From the NCBI GenBank assembly GCA_905250025.1, contig CAJNOJ010000297.1:58377-122376 (forward strand): 64,000 nt of DNA. Reading direction: 5' to 3'. This DNA comes from Adineta ricciae. Taxonomy: Eukaryota; Rotifera; Eurotatoria; Adinetida; Adinetidae. Shown here piece after piece: positions 1 to 11,534 of the stretch (the stretch's first letter is position 1; each line of letters opens with the position of its first letter). Position numbers and translations under genes: made by a program. The notes under the pieces were generated by a model that was not told the origin of the DNA, ran no database searches, and saw only the letters and a program-made list of their open reading frames with translations.

Positions 1-1702
1 TTAAAAGACATGATGGTTCTTCTTTAGAACATTGAAAACGATGCTTTTGAATTGATGAACAATTAACAGGTAGTAGTGAAGGATTGACATTGTTAGATGG
101 TTCATCATCGTCTGATTCACAATCACTGTTACCATCAGCTATACGATATACAGATATACATCGATCAGTATATGGACATTTAACTGATTTATATAAACTT
201 TTCCAACAGTTTTCATCATATTGCGGACCTGATAGATTACGGATAGCAAATCGTCCAGTACTTATTATATTACAATATAAATATTCAAAATGACGCCATG
301 TAGCACTACTAGCAAATGTAAAAGCATCATAATCTATAAAGTTTAACTCTTTGACAGAAACTTGAAATCCATTGCATTTAATACTTCCACTAAAGGAAAT
401 ATTATTCGGTCGTCGATTTCCATATAGATAATCTAATAGATAAAATGTTTTGACAAATGGAGCAAATATTCCACCTTTGGGATATTCAACATAACTACCA
501 TTGGTTGTACAATTATAATATATAATGCGATTTTTACAATTTTGACCATTACAAGGACAGCCACGTCCTTGGCCATTAGTTAATGCACATTTAATCAAAA
601 ATAAACAAATATCATCTGTAGTATTTCCTTCTAATCGACCATAAAGTACACACTGTCCATTTTTCTTAGTCCACATCATCAGTCCAGATTGATCTAATTC
701 ACACATGAAATTTTTATCACGAAAAGTAAGACAATGTTCATTATGATATGATTCACTATATAAAACAGCTGTATCTGGATATAATTCACCATCACCACAA
801 GAAAAATATGTTCTTGGTGCTAATAATTCTTCACAATTAAAATCTGGTTTAAATGGACAATCATTAAATCGAATATGATATTTTGATAATGCTTTATATT
901 GTTCATCTGTACGATCCATACAGTCAATATCACCATCTAGAAAAAATTCTTCATCAATACATTGTCCATTCGCACAACGATATTCATTTATTTGACATTC
1001 ATTATATTCAAGTAATTCACAATAATCTTCATCTAATCCATCCATACATTGTTGTTTACCATCACATATATTTCTCCAATCAAGACATAATAAACCATAA
1101 TTACATTCTAAAGTTTTATAACATGTTCGATTTCCAACATATTGACTTCCAAATCGATGTAATCGTTTTATATTATATTGATATTGAAATGTTTCTTCAA
1201 ATGTTGAATAACTCATAAAATTATATTCACAAAATTTACCAAATGTTCCAATTTTTATGCAATTACATAAAAACATATCTTTATCATAGTTAGACGACGT
1301 ATAATGGTTCAAACTATAATTTTATTAAAACATAATTTTTTGTAGAAAATCTTTCACTCACCTGTTTAAATATGCTGCATATGAATCTACTGATTCAATT
1401 CCTGAATTCCAATATAGAATTTCTCTAGGTTCAATACCAAGTATATTCAACAAATGAAAACTATACTTTATTCCATGATTAAAACAAACACTATTGTTAT
1501 CCATTGTTCGTTGTAAATTGATTGATTCATCTAGTCGAATACAATATTTCGTCGATTGTAAATGATATATTTTATTTGTATAAGAAATACAATCATAAAA
1601 ATCTGTTTTTATTTGATCATTTGTTTTATAGATGAAAACGAATGTAAAACATCGTTGAATTAAACAATAAAGTGTTAAGAAATAAAATTGATCACGAATC
1701 AT
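1..1702 (-). CDS. EGF/LDL-receptor class A domain protein, N-terminal part, runs off the window
   Basis: Two exons: 1702-1362 and 1313 to beyond position 1, separated by a 48-bp GTGAGT...TAG intron (1361-1314); the reading frame is kept across it. The start at 1702 opens a hydrophobic signal-like segment (about residues 5-25). After the splice there is an EGF-like CNC...GxFGKFC motif, then LDLa modules with their calcium-binding acidic ends: ICDGKQQCMDGLDEDYC, then RCANGQCIDEEFFLDGDIDC, and further on IADGNSDCESDDDE; another Cys-rich module begins at the window edge. LDLa repeats normally bind ligands outside the cell, so a secreted or surface receptor-like protein is likely; no transmembrane segment is seen in this part. 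The architecture matches large bdelloid EGF/LDLa proteins. The 3' end is missing. The domain call is secure; the ligand is unknown. Confidence 0.8.
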
Positions 1703-2285
1703 TTTTTATCAGTTTCGAAAAGAAAAAATATTTCTAATAACAAGATTCTATGCGAACAATAACAAAATGATTGACATATGTCATATCAATAAATATATTG
1801 ATTTTTATTAAAGTAAATATTAAATTCATCTACTCTTTTTTTTTATTGTTGATCAATATTGAAAATAAAAATTTATAGAGAAGCATGTCAATTTTATTTT
1901 AGATGAGTAAAGTAGAGTCTGGATAAGAAACTAACTAGGTTAAAATTAATATTACTAATGATATATAAGCAACGATCTCTTAGTTAATCATCTCTTTTTC
2001 TGTTATCGAAAACTTCAGCAAGTTTATCACGTAAATTTTCATATTAAGTTCAACCTGTAATGTAATTCGGATTTGATCTTGTTACAGATGAATCTGTATC
2101 ATCACTCAGTAATCTACCTTCGACTGCGTATTCAATACTTCACTAATGCAATATGATATCATCGTTGCATTGTTGTTAATGTTAATATAACTTTAATTTT
2201 TTCATCATTTCCATGTAATACCATACTATAATCGACCATAACAATATTTTTACATAACTAAATTTTTGTCATTTATTTGTGAGAG
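1703..2285. other. AT-rich intergenic stretch
   Basis: No supported coding frame or RNA gene. It should hold the promoter of the divergent LDLa gene starting at 1702; no clear TATA box could be assigned. Confidence 0.4.
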
Positions 2286-2815
2286 AACAGCTTGCATTGG
2301 GATGCTCCATGTCGGTCGTAGTACTTGTTATTCGACCTTGATATATTGGTTGTGAACAAAATAAGCCATATCTTGGGAACAAAATTCTTAAAGATGTGGC
2401 TGTGAATCTAGAACATCTCCTCTTCACCTACCCTCACCGTCATCCCTGCATTCAACTTCAAAAAACACGAGCAGCGGATTATGCTCATGTTAACAAACCC
2501 AGTCTGGATTATAATTCTTATTCTATCGATTTCAGCTGTTAAGAAACAGAAGATGTCGATGAAAACGATACAGATTTTGAGAATTCAGCCATTTTCCTTG
2601 ACGATAACCATTTGTATGATGACTTCAGTGTTAGTCGTACAACATTTCATAGAATCCGGATATTTGATTCTATTAGACATGATTAGGCTAAATCGTATAT
2701 TGCTGTGAATATAAATGAAATACAAAAATATTTGCATAAACAAACAGCTGTTTGGACCTTATCAAAAGAGAAATATACACCCGGCTGGAAAGGAATAAAG
2801 AGAAAATATCGTTAA
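2286..2815 (+). pseudogene. Decayed coding segment, unrecognised
   Basis: One frame reads for about 175 codons with only three interruptions: a TGA near 2337, a TAA near 2539 and a TAG near 2683, ending in TAA at about 2813. Between stops the translation is protein-like, with runs such as LEHLLFTYPHRHPCIQLQKT, an acidic ETEDVDENDTDFEN and SVSRTTFHRIRIFDSIR. A 75-codon ORF in another frame over the same bases is less protein-like. I do not recognise the family; a dead transposon ORF or a dead host gene are both possible. Downstream (2820-3150) I see nothing coding. Confidence 0.35.
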
Positions 2816-3162
2816 ACTTTTTCATCTCCCGCTCGACTCGTCCTACCGCCTATAATGTGTCTTCTATGGGACTGTTTCCGCTGTTAGTGAGCTATCTGCA
2901 ACAAAACTTTTTCATCGGACTTGTTCCGTGAGATATCCTCAAAAGGATTGTTTCCGCTGTGTATTAGGCGTTCTCCAAAGGATTAGACATGCACCAAATC
3001 CAAACTCAAACTGTTTTGAGGTTTGGATATGAGTAGTAACTTTTAAGTTCGGATTTAGAGTCAGTATCCGATACATTAAATCGTGGTGAATCAAATAAGG
3101 AAAAAACTCGAATAAAACAATAATATCAGTGTGAAGCTAGCACGAACAAACGATATGTTAGG

Positions 3163-3698
3163 TTAAAACTTTTTTACTATGTCCCGTCCATGAAAAACTT
3201 TTTCTTTTATATCAATGGTTAAAGGTACAATTTGACCATCATTTGTTTTGTATGTTGAACAACGTTGAATAACAATTTCTGATGCACCTTTCATTAGAAT
3301 TAGAATCAGAATTGTGTTTCTGTGTGATTCAAATCGATTAGCTGTTATCATAAATTCTTTAGCTGAATTGAATGGTAATATTTTGAAACGTGGATTTAAA
3401 CAACGTATTTCATCAATTTTCATTTGACATTCATAGACACATCGATTGTAGAGAGCAATATCAACTGAGTCATCAGTAACATGTAATTTTGGATTGAATT
3501 TTGTTATACTATGTTTGTTTTGACATTATTACATAGAGAAACATCAAGAAATACATCATGAATAATTTCATTTAAATTTTTGTGATGATTTAAATTTAAT
3601 GGTGATGTCTCAATGTCTGGTGATACGGTTACTGTAGGACGAGGATGAGTATGAAGAGATCCAACAGATAATCGACGAATGGGTTGTGATGTTGACAT
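3163..3698 (-). pseudogene. Na+/K+-ATPase (P-type IIC) alpha-subunit relic with large internal deletion
   Basis: The 3' part (3423-3163, extendable upstream in frame to about 3520) reads like the nucleotide-binding domain of a type IIC P-ATPase: TDDSVDIALYNRCVYE, then NPRFKILPFNSAKEFMITAN, LMKGASEIVIQRCSTYKTND and an IKEKVF tail, then a stop. These match the conserved PFNS...(F)xxS, MKGAxExIxxRCS and DIKExF blocks. The 5' part (3698-3504, MSTSQPIRRLSVGS...) ends in KNLNEIIHDVFLD...CNNVKTNIV, which resembles the cytosolic N-terminus of the same subunit (KxDLNElkqev.mDEHk...LkTN). The transmembrane helices M1-M4 and the phosphorylated DKTGT loop that should lie between them are absent, and the two parts are in different frames. 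It cannot make a pump. Confidence 0.65.
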
Positions 3699-3779
3699 TT
3701 TTATAATTGAATTTTCTATTTTACTTTCTTTTATTTTATACCTTCTATCCGTATTCCAAAATATACGAGTGATCACCAA

Positions 3780-6103
3780 TTAATTCTTGATTAATGTATC
3801 TGTTTCATCCGTCTCAGTCACTGAAGTAACAATGAAAGTTTCAACAATTTGTAAACTTTTCCGTAATATTCGTTGTTGACTCATTCGTTTAACTACAATT
3901 GCCAATACTAACGGGAAAAATCATCCTCTAGATACACTTTATAAAAAAGTAACTTACGAAGAGTATTAGTCGATGGTAAACCTACAGGCAAAAAACTAAC
4001 AATCCGTATCAATTGAATTACGAATATTTCCAGTTGAAGTAATAAAAGTTGGATGATAGTTATTAAGCCATCCTATTCGAGTTATACAAAGAATAACAAT
4101 ACTTGAGGGTGGATAAGGTTGGCGTCGGTGAGTTATCATCCAAGTGATCCTGTGGCAGATAAGGTTGTCAAACTTTGCATGCCGGTTTTTGTGTACTCAA
4201 AAAGTGAGTATACTATAGAATGGGTCAGTAGGCCCGTCTGGCCGTTAATCCGATAACTCCTGAAAGAATAATCCAATTTTCATGAAATTTAGTACATAGC
4301 CGTATATTGTCAATGTCCCAGACGAGTTCGATGATGAGCCCGATCGACTGTAATACTTCTAACTTACAAAAAAATTCTCAGATTTTTGTGTGCCATCTGA
4401 TACACTTTTTGAAGTACACGCAACTTTTGGATAAAGTCCGAACTTTTCGCATTTATTTTCTTACATGACACACCACAGACACACGCCACTATTATACATG
4501 AACCTGTACTTTCACCATGTTTTTTTTTATCCTTCTCTTCTAGGATAAAACACATGGGTCATGGGTCCTTTTTTCATGTTTCGTGTCTAGCTTTCGTGTC
4601 ACAAGGTATGGTTGATTTTTCGCCTATGCAGTAATGTTACACGGAATAAAGTTTTGTTACCGGGAAAAACAAAAAACCCTTGATATGAGCTGCATTTCTG
4701 GGATATGACATAGTGAATGTAATTTTTCATAACTCAAATAGAATATTGGCCGACGAACTTCATTAAAATAGAGAAATTGTTTTGTAGCATTGTGACTTAA
4801 GAGGCCAGCTCTTGATTAACTCTATACATGTGGCATGGAAAAATAAAACGAGATTATGGAAGTAAGAATTAGTGATACTAACAAATCAACTATCTACTCT
4901 TATGCACAATCTTAGATTTCGTACGTCTTTATACTTCACCATGCTTCCAATACTTTTGAAGTATCTGAAGTACCGCTTTTCCCTCCTTGTCATACAGTCA
5001 TCCAATGATACATAGGATTATTCGATTCAGTCAGGGCGGTTATACACATGAGAAGTATCATGAAGTCAACGTACAAAAAGAATGATGTGGATAAAATATC
5101 GCACATTTCAACGGAGCAGCACGCAAAAAAGGAATAGTGAGGATGAAGAGACAAAAGGTGAACAAAATCGTACGATTTCTGTTGTATTTATTTCATGAAC
5201 AAAATTTGCTTTGCATGATGAAAATATCTTAAACTAATATGTATCATTTACTTACACTATTATAGATAGTCATTTGCGTACATTGAATAAAAAGCTTTCA
5301 GCGCCATCCCTAACGGAATTAAAAATGTGAAACACAATCCAGTCAGACAAACTTTGAACACATAGAATGCTCAATTTATTTCCCAATCTGCATTCCCATT
5401 TATCTAAACTTAAGCTGTTGAAAGCAACATATCATTATCAATAGCGATGTCTGCTGCTTTTTACGAAATTTCTGCTTCATCGGTCACAATATATGATCCT
5501 TCTTATTGTGCTTCCATTAACCGATCTTCATCTGTGACACGACCTACACGTGTCGTTCTAATGAAATTGAGAACGAACCTGTCTGTGAGACAATGATACA
5601 GTTCATTTGAATTTTCCTGTATAAATCTCTCTCTCTCTTTTCATTTTTTAGGCGTCCGCTTCTACAGATAACAATGAATAACGACCAATGCCTGTTGTTA
5701 ATAGTCTGTGACAGGATCTTTGGGCTTGTTTATAAGGGTATTTGACCAGTTTTTGGGTCTGTCTGTTGGGCGTCCAAATTTCTGCCCCTACACACTTCAA
5801 CACTCTCTTTCAGATCGTGTTTCACAAAAAATGATACTATGTGATCGAACGTATACCTGTAGTTGGTAGATAACAACCCAGTGAAGCGAAACGCCTATTA
5901 TATTTTTCTTTATATCACATCTTTATGAAAAAACATTTCACGTTTTTTTCATATCTCCTCTGAGCACATGTCTTAGTACTTCTTTCATTTATATTAAACT
6001 TAAGCTATAAGCGATAATATATTATTCGTCCGGATCAAAACAAATACATTTGTATTATATAAAATAAACGTTAATATACAAACGTACTAAAGAGAAAAAC
6101 AAG
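3780..6103. other. Long intergenic region
   Basis: AT-rich with no supported gene. A 34-codon minus-strand ORF (about 3883-3782, MSQQRILRKSLQIVETF...) lies just upstream of the ATPase relic and could be one more decayed exon. 4080-4350 is richer in GC and repeat-like but no boundaries were found. A TATA-like TTATATAAAATAAA at about 6054-6067 lies roughly 40 bp before the arrestin start codon. Confidence 0.4.
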
Positions 6104-7084
6104 ATGGGAGCATCCGAAAGTACAGATTTACCGTTTTATGATACCGCAAATACAGATGCTACAATTGTATTAGAGAAACCAATACAATGGTATACACCTG
6201 GTGAGACCGTATCTGGTAAAGTTTCAATTAATATACCGTGGAGTAAACCGATATCACTCGATTTAATGGGTGAAGTTGGTTATACAATGACTTATTCAAC
6301 GGATACAAATATGGTTCGCGTTGCATATCATCGTATGCCTTTTTTTACAGTTACGAAAACAGATGTTAATGATGGTGATAAATTTGAACTTAAACTTGCT
6401 GAAGAATTACCACCATCTGTGAATACTGAAAAGAATTCATATCCTTATATTCGCTATTTAATACAAGTCAATTTTAGTCGAACGCATAAATCGCGATATT
6501 GGATTATTGTATGTCCACGTGTTGTTCTCAATCGTGCAAATATTCGTCCTGTTCATTTTGATGCATTCAATCGTAAACAAATGCGTTTAGTATGTTCAAT
6601 AGACCAAGAATGGGTATTACCTGGCGATCAATTACAAATTGAGTATAAAATAACTAATCAAAATCAAGAACTTATCAAAAGTATGGATGGAAATATTTCA
6701 ATGAAAGCAATTGTTCGTGGCATTGATTATAATGAAACAATTTTGAATTTTGTGATTGATGATGTATATGATACAAAAGATGATTATGTAAGTGGTATGA
6801 CTCGTATATCGCTTCCGACACAATATTTCCCGCCATCATTCTCCTATTTTAATGAAAAAACAAGATTTCGTGTCCATATTGAATATCTCCTTTCAGTTGA
6901 CGTCCATGTTGAAGGTGTTAATACTAGTTTGAAAACTACCGTGCCATTAATGATTGGATTTGAACCTGAAAATATCACATTTAATGAGGTTATGTCACCG
7001 AATCAACATCGATTATCAGTTACAAGTTTACACAAAAAACGTCATTCACGTTTACGTCATTTCAGTCGTTTCAGTCATTCGTAA
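6104..7084 (+). CDS. Alpha-arrestin (arrestin domain-containing protein)
   Basis: Intact single-exon ORF of 326 aa. Residues about 16-150 form an arrestin-N sandwich (IVLEKPIQWYTPGETVSGKV, then WSKPISLDLMGEVGYTMTY), and about 165-300 an arrestin-C domain (RLVCSIDQEWVLPGDQLQIE, later FRVHIEYLLSVDVHVEG and VPLMIGFEPENI). Family members are cytosolic adaptors that link membrane cargo to ubiquitin ligases or clathrin. No PPxY ubiquitin-ligase motif is visible, and the basic HKKRHSRLRHFSRFSHS tail is unusual. The N-terminus MGASES has the Gly2/Ser6 pattern of N-myristoylation, suggesting membrane attachment; that is an inference. The start is the first ATG, after TATA-like sequence about 40 bp upstream. 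Length suits a short ARRDC protein. Confidence 0.85.
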   Translation: MGASESTDLPFYDTANTDATIVLEKPIQWYTPGETVSGKVSINIPWSKPISLDLMGEVGYTMTYSTDTNMVRVAYHRMPFFTVTKTDVNDGDKFELKLAEELPPSVNTEKNSYPYIRYLIQVNFSRTHKSRYWIIVCPRVVLNRANIRPVHFDAFNRKQMRLVCSIDQEWVLPGDQLQIEYKITNQNQELIKSMDGNISMKAIVRGIDYNETILNFVIDDVYDTKDDYVSGMTRISLPTQYFPPSFSYFNEKTRFRVHIEYLLSVDVHVEGVNTSLKTTVPLMIGFEPENITFNEVMSPNQHRLSVTSLHKKRHSRLRHFSRFSHS

Positions 7085-7735
7085 TCGATTGTTAACCTCT
7101 TAACGAACTTTATTTGATCTCTGCTTTATTCCCCTATTTTTGATCATGCTGAATAAATTTTATTAAAAGAGAACTATCTGTCCTTTCCTTTCATGAATAA
7201 CAATTGTGAATAATTCGAGAATATGATATAAACATCTGTTTTGTTCGTGAATTATAAATCCACTGTACATAGAACATTAAGTCTTTTCAATATAAATTGT
7301 CCTATCTGATGAAAATCATATTAACCATTTCAAGACGGACGCCCACTATTATGGTCACCAACTGTTATTAAACACATACACATAGACATATTATTCATTG
7401 ATGAACGAGAACAACGATGTATGCATAATCATATACAGGGTAGTAAATGATATTATTCAAGGAGATAGTGTCATAATTCTAAGTCAGGGATACGATGAAT
7501 TTTATACCAAATGAAAGCCCGTGAAAAAAGGAAGTTTAATTATGCTAAGTAGTAAGATTTTTTAGAATTTTCTTACATTAAATTATCAAAAGCTACGACT
7601 TCTGATCAACACAAAATATTATAAAATCAGTTTACCGAATCAGGTTTGAACTAAATATGTTGCAAAAAGTTTATCTTCTCGTTACTAATGACCACAATCA
7701 ATCATAAAACATGGTATATGAACACGAACTTACAG
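7085..7735. other. Intergenic, 3' of the arrestin gene
   Basis: AATAAA at about 7152-7157 is a plausible polyadenylation signal for the arrestin gene. No other gene is supported. Confidence 0.4.
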
Positions 7736-7915
7736 GACTACATCGAATTCATTCTCGGATGCAACAGAATCTTCTTATCAAGAGCTATATAACGACATTG
7801 AACGAGCACCAGAAACATTTGTGAATGGTTTACAGTTAGAATATATGACTATAGGTTCAGAAATGCCAATTAGAACTATTCAATTGAATTCTTATCACAT
7901 ACTATCTAATAATAA
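7736..7915 (+). pseudogene. Orphan exon fragment running into a MULE remnant
   Basis: After a good acceptor (GAACTTACAG, ending at 7735) one frame stays open for about 58 codons: TTSNSFSDATESSYQELYND, then ERAPETFVNGLQLEYMTIGS and RTIQLNSYHILSNN. The codons are protein-like, but the frame then runs straight into transposase DNA on the opposite strand at about 7916. The upstream exon was not found and the downstream part is lost behind the MULE fragment and the N joint at 8997. Family not recognised. Either a host gene cut by the element or a chimera made during assembly. Confidence 0.4.
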
Positions 7916-8996
7916 TAATGGTCAAATGAATACCACTTCATTTTCTTCATAGCATCAATTTCATTTTTATTAATATCTAATTTCTCTCCACCATGTACGT
8001 AGAATTCAATTTCGTTTTCTAACTTTGTTGATATAATTGATTTATTTAACTTCACCCACTGATAACTGCTAGTCCAAACATCTAGCGTTAATGTTTGTCT
8101 GTCATGAAATTCTTTGAGACCTCGTTCGTACGACTTCGACCATCTTTCAACAATTTTGAGTGTTAAAATTTTAAATTTGGACAATGGCAGGCGTTCTCGA
8201 AATGTGTTTTCATCTTTGATGGCTCTGTTGTTTGACTCTAAAGCATTATTTGTACTTGGAGTTAAATGACGAATACCTTCGTACCAACCATTATGCGTGT
8301 TTAACCATTCATTTTCAAAATATTGAATGAATTCTGGTTGCTTTCTACTCCACTTTTTGACGAAAAGACCAGAAGCTTTCCTAAAAATCTTGTCACTTTG
8401 TGCCACTTGTAACATATCAATATCTTGCAGTAAATCTTCTTTGTCCATCTTGTCTACCATTGATTCAACCTTCTTCACCACTTTTCGCCGCATATGAGCC
8501 CAGCACATAACCATAAGTTTTTCTCCAAAAACTGATTGAAATCCATTACGAATTGCATCTGAACCATCAGCTATGAGAATATCCGGGTCAATTTTTTGTA
8601 AATCAAGTTTTGATACACCTTCTTACAGAGCACGAAAGATGAATGTAAAATCTGCAGTTTTTTCATTTGAACAAACGGCAATTCCAAGCCAATGAAATTG
8701 TCGATTAATATCAGTGGTGCCAACGATAAGAACTGGAAAGCCTTGCCACACTAATTTATAAGTAGCATCTGCATGGGTTTTCTTCGATCTTGAAGCAGTA
8801 CGTAAAAGTCTTTTAGCTGAAACAAAAAAAACGAAGTTTATTTTCACCATCATCATCGTCGTCATCTCCATTCACACAGTTATTGATATTATCATCATAA
8901 ACAATTTCATATGATACAACGAAACCAACATCGTCAGATTCTGGAATCGATCTGGTCGATTCCACGCACCACTGCTCAATTTCACCAAGACTTATC
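7916..8996 (-). pseudogene. Truncated, mutated MULE transposase copy
   Basis: Nearly identical to the middle and 3' part of the complete transposase at 9424-11265, but lacking both the N-terminal zinc module and the C-terminal SWIM finger region. It carries a nonsense change: CTG-CAA-GAA of the intact copy is CTG-TAA-GAA at about 8623. It also has one extra A in the poly-A tract near 8823 (eight instead of seven), which shifts the frame. The right edge coincides with the single N at 8997 and the left edge with an AAT microsatellite, so the truncation is partly an assembly edge. The CWAHMRRKV block and the Asp-containing ADGSDAIRN block are present. Confidence 0.8.
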
Positions 8997-8997
8997 N
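8997..8997. other. Single-N assembly joint
   Basis: An isolated N where the MULE remnant stops matching its full copy and unrelated sequence starts. Similar single Ns occur at 12099, 37692, 40334 and 50557; at 37692 the flanks are duplicates of each other, so I read these as unmerged contig joins. Confidence 0.6.
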
Positions 8998-9185
8998 TTA
9001 CCACAACGAGAGTTGGTTATACTCGAAAACTTTGGAATAGATGTTTCCGAACACCTAAACACGAGGGAATCTGCATGAATAAGGAAAACACAATCATACT
9101 ACGAAAAGATTTTAATCAGCTCTTGCACAATGAGAAAAGAAATATTTGCAAAAGAAATCGAATTGACTTTTGCAAAATTTAGTTT
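8998..9185 (-). pseudogene. Downstream part of a host coding region split by the MULE
   Basis: On the minus strand the frame of the exon at 11859-11783 continues past the target-site duplication into this stretch for about 20 codons with further Cys and Phe residues. A plausible 58-bp intron (GTGCAAG...TTCATGCAG) follows, and then another open stretch reaching the N at 8997. I do not recognise the family. It is annotated as broken because the 2.6-kb element separates it from its upstream exons. Confidence 0.35.
9177..9185. repeat. Left target-site duplication of the MULE (ATTTAGTTT)
   Basis: ATTTAGTTT directly before the element end GGGTCC; the same nine bases follow the other end at 11783-11791. 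A 9-bp duplication is the hallmark length for Mutator-type elements. Confidence 0.85.
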
Positions 9186-9415
9186 GGGTCCTATTTAATT
9201 GGTCAGTATTTTATTGTGAATGGTCAGTATTTTTCTCAGCATATGATCAGTATTTTTTGATCAGTAAATATATGGTTTTTGGTCAGTAAATAATGTGAAA
9301 TGTCAGTGATTAAATCAAAATATGATCAGTAAAAAAATTATTTTTGGTCAGTAGATAAATATTTCTTGATCAGTTATTTCTTTATTTTTATCAGTGAAAA
9401 ATGGTACAATTTCAA
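9186..9415. repeat. Left terminal inverted repeat with TGATCAGT array
   Basis: Contains about ten copies of (T/G)GTCAGTA or GATCAGTA spaced by AT-rich filler; mirrored by the right end. Confidence 0.8.
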
Positions 9416-9423
9416 ACAAAAAA

Positions 9424-11265
9424 CTATTGAATAAGCAATGCTTTTCCAGCTTTGGTGGGACGACCCCGACGTCGTTTTTCGCCAATCTTAATGTTTTTCG
9501 CAGCAGGCGGTGGTTTACAATAATTCATTCTGATTCCCAATCCAACAATATGTTTACACATAAACTTTTTGAAGAAAGCTGGACAATTGCATCGACCATC
9601 CATCCATTTTGATTCATCCAACGGTAATGTAACATGCCAGACATTGAACGCTTTAGCTTTATAATGGTCAAATGAATACCACTTCATTTTCTTCATAGCA
9701 TCAATTTCATTTTTATTAATATCTAATTTCTCTCCACCAGGTACGTAGAATTCAATTTCGTTTTCTAACTTTGTTGATGTAATTGATTTATTTAACTTCA
9801 CCCACTGATAACTGCTAGTCCAAACATCTAGCGTTAACGTTTGTCTGTCATGAAATTCTTTGAGACCTCGTTCGTACGACTTCGACCATCTTTCAACAAT
9901 TTCGAGTGTTAAAATTTTAAATCTGGACAATGGCAGGCGTTCTCGAAATGTGTTTTCATCTTTGATGACTCTGTTGTTTGACTCTAAAGCATTATTTGTA
10001 CTTGGAGTTAAATGACGAATACCTTCGTACCAACCATTATGCGTGTTTAACCACTCATTTTCAAAATACTGGATGAATTCTGGTTGCTTTTTACTCCATT
10101 TTTTGACGAAAAGACCAGAAGCTTTCCTAAAAATCTTGTCACTTTGTGCCAGTTGTAACATATCAATATCTTGCAGTAAATCTTCTTTGTCCATCTTGTC
10201 TACCATTGATTCAACCTTCTTCACCACTTTTCGCCGCATATGAGCCCAGCACATAACTATTGGTTTTTCTCCAAAAACTGATTGAAATCCATTACGAATT
10301 GCATCTGAGCCATCAGCTATGAGAATATCCGGATCAATTTTTTGTAAATCAAGTTTTGATACACCTTCTTGCAGAGCACGAAAGATGAATGTAAAATCTG
10401 CAGTTTTTTCATTTGAACAAACGGCAACCCCAAACCAATGAAATTGTCGATTCATATCAGTGGTGCCAACGATAAGAACTGGAAAGCCTTGCCACACCAA
10501 TTTATAAGTAGCATCTGCATGGATTTTCTTTGATCTTGAAGCAGTACGTAAAAGTCTTTTAGTTGAAACAAAAAAACGAAATTTATTTTCACCATCATCA
10601 TCGTCGTCATCTCCATTCACATAATTATTGATATTATCATCATAAACAATTTCATATGATACAACGAAACCAACATCGTCAGATTCTGGAATCGATCTGG
10701 TCGATTCCACGCACCACTGCTCAATTTCACCAAGACTTATCCCTGTTGGACCAAATCGTTTCATTCTTAATGCTCTTAAGTAATTGTTCAATTGATTGAT
10801 AGTTGGTGCCACTATACCACGTTCATGTAATGTTTCAAGTATAGCTTTAGGTTTTAAATTCAAATCATGCAATTCTTTGATAACCACTTTCACGTCATCC
10901 GGTATTTTTGTCCATTTTGCTTGCGTAGGATTATGAGTATGATCAGATGTACTACGGAATAAAGTAACTTCTTCACTAGCAGCATTAAATAATAAATAAA
11001 CACTGGCGTCATATTGTTTTCCACGACGCCTAACCTGATTGCACCTAAAAACCTTCTTTCTTCCCTCTGACGTGGTATTCGTATAATGTTGACTCCATTG
11101 ATTTTCCTTTTTCACTGCCTGTTCAGCTTCATCGCCGTTTTTAAACACCATTACTTTTATCCATTTGTGTCGTCTGCTTTTTTCTTTTTTCTTGCGTTCA
11201 GCTTGAAAACTAGTATCCATATTTTCGTCATCAGAAACGTACAGTGGCAATTCATTGAATTCCAT
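9424..11265 (-). CDS. MULE transposase
   Basis: An uninterrupted ORF of 613 aa from ATG at 11265 (MEFNELPLY...). The frame is open a little further upstream without another ATG, across a possible 5' intron. Order of domains: acidic/basic N-terminus; a WRKY/GCM- or FLYWCH-type DNA-binding zinc module (KKVFRCNQVRRRGKQYDASV ending in the SDHTHN histidine pair, about residues 70-120); the MULE catalytic core with first Asp in HADATYK (about 245), second Asp in ILIADGSDAIRN (about 315) and the CWAHM C/H motif; a late Glu-containing helix around TNNALESNN; and a C-terminal SWIM zinc finger CNCPAFFKKFMCKH. All catalytic landmarks are present. It cuts and pastes the element in the nucleus. Confidence 0.93.
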   Translation of the reverse strand: MEFNELPLYVSDDENMDTSFQAERKKKEKSRRHKWIKVMVFKNGDEAEQAVKKENQWSQHYTNTTSEGRKKVFRCNQVRRRGKQYDASVYLLFNAASEEVTLFRSTSDHTHNPTQAKWTKIPDDVKVVIKELHDLNLKPKAILETLHERGIVAPTINQLNNYLRALRMKRFGPTGISLGEIEQWCVESTRSIPESDDVGFVVSYEIVYDDNINNYVNGDDDDDDGENKFRFFVSTKRLLRTASRSKKIHADATYKLVWQGFPVLIVGTTDMNRQFHWFGVAVCSNEKTADFTFIFRALQEGVSKLDLQKIDPDILIADGSDAIRNGFQSVFGEKPIVMCWAHMRRKVVKKVESMVDKMDKEDLLQDIDMLQLAQSDKIFRKASGLFVKKWSKKQPEFIQYFENEWLNTHNGWYEGIRHLTPSTNNALESNNRVIKDENTFRERLPLSRFKILTLEIVERWSKSYERGLKEFHDRQTLTLDVWTSSYQWVKLNKSITSTKLENEIEFYVPGGEKLDINKNEIDAMKKMKWYSFDHYKAKAFNVWHVTLPLDESKWMDGRCNCPAFFKKFMCKHIVGLGIRMNYCKPPPAAKNIKIGEKRRRGRPTKAGKALLIQ

Positions 11266-11534
11266 CGCTGTTCGCAAATCAAAACCGAATGGCTATGAAT
11301 TGAAATTCTATTTAGTTTGATTCGTAAGATGAAGCACTTACATAGGGTTCATCAGAAAAGCAATCGAGGGAACTTCGTCCTTTGTTAAGTCGAAATAGTT
11401 ATCGTTGTATATCATATATCTATTCATTGTTAGAAGATATCACATAGATGTTATGGTTTTCAAAAAGCCGGTCAGAAAGAAATAAAGCCGATAAGTAGGT
11501 CATTTTATATATGTGATAATCGAGGTGCTACAGA

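Noticed and set aside
883-1218. 111-codon plus-strand ORF rich in His, Ile and Tyr
   Set aside because: Antisense shadow of the LDLa gene; its composition mirrors the opposite strand's codons.
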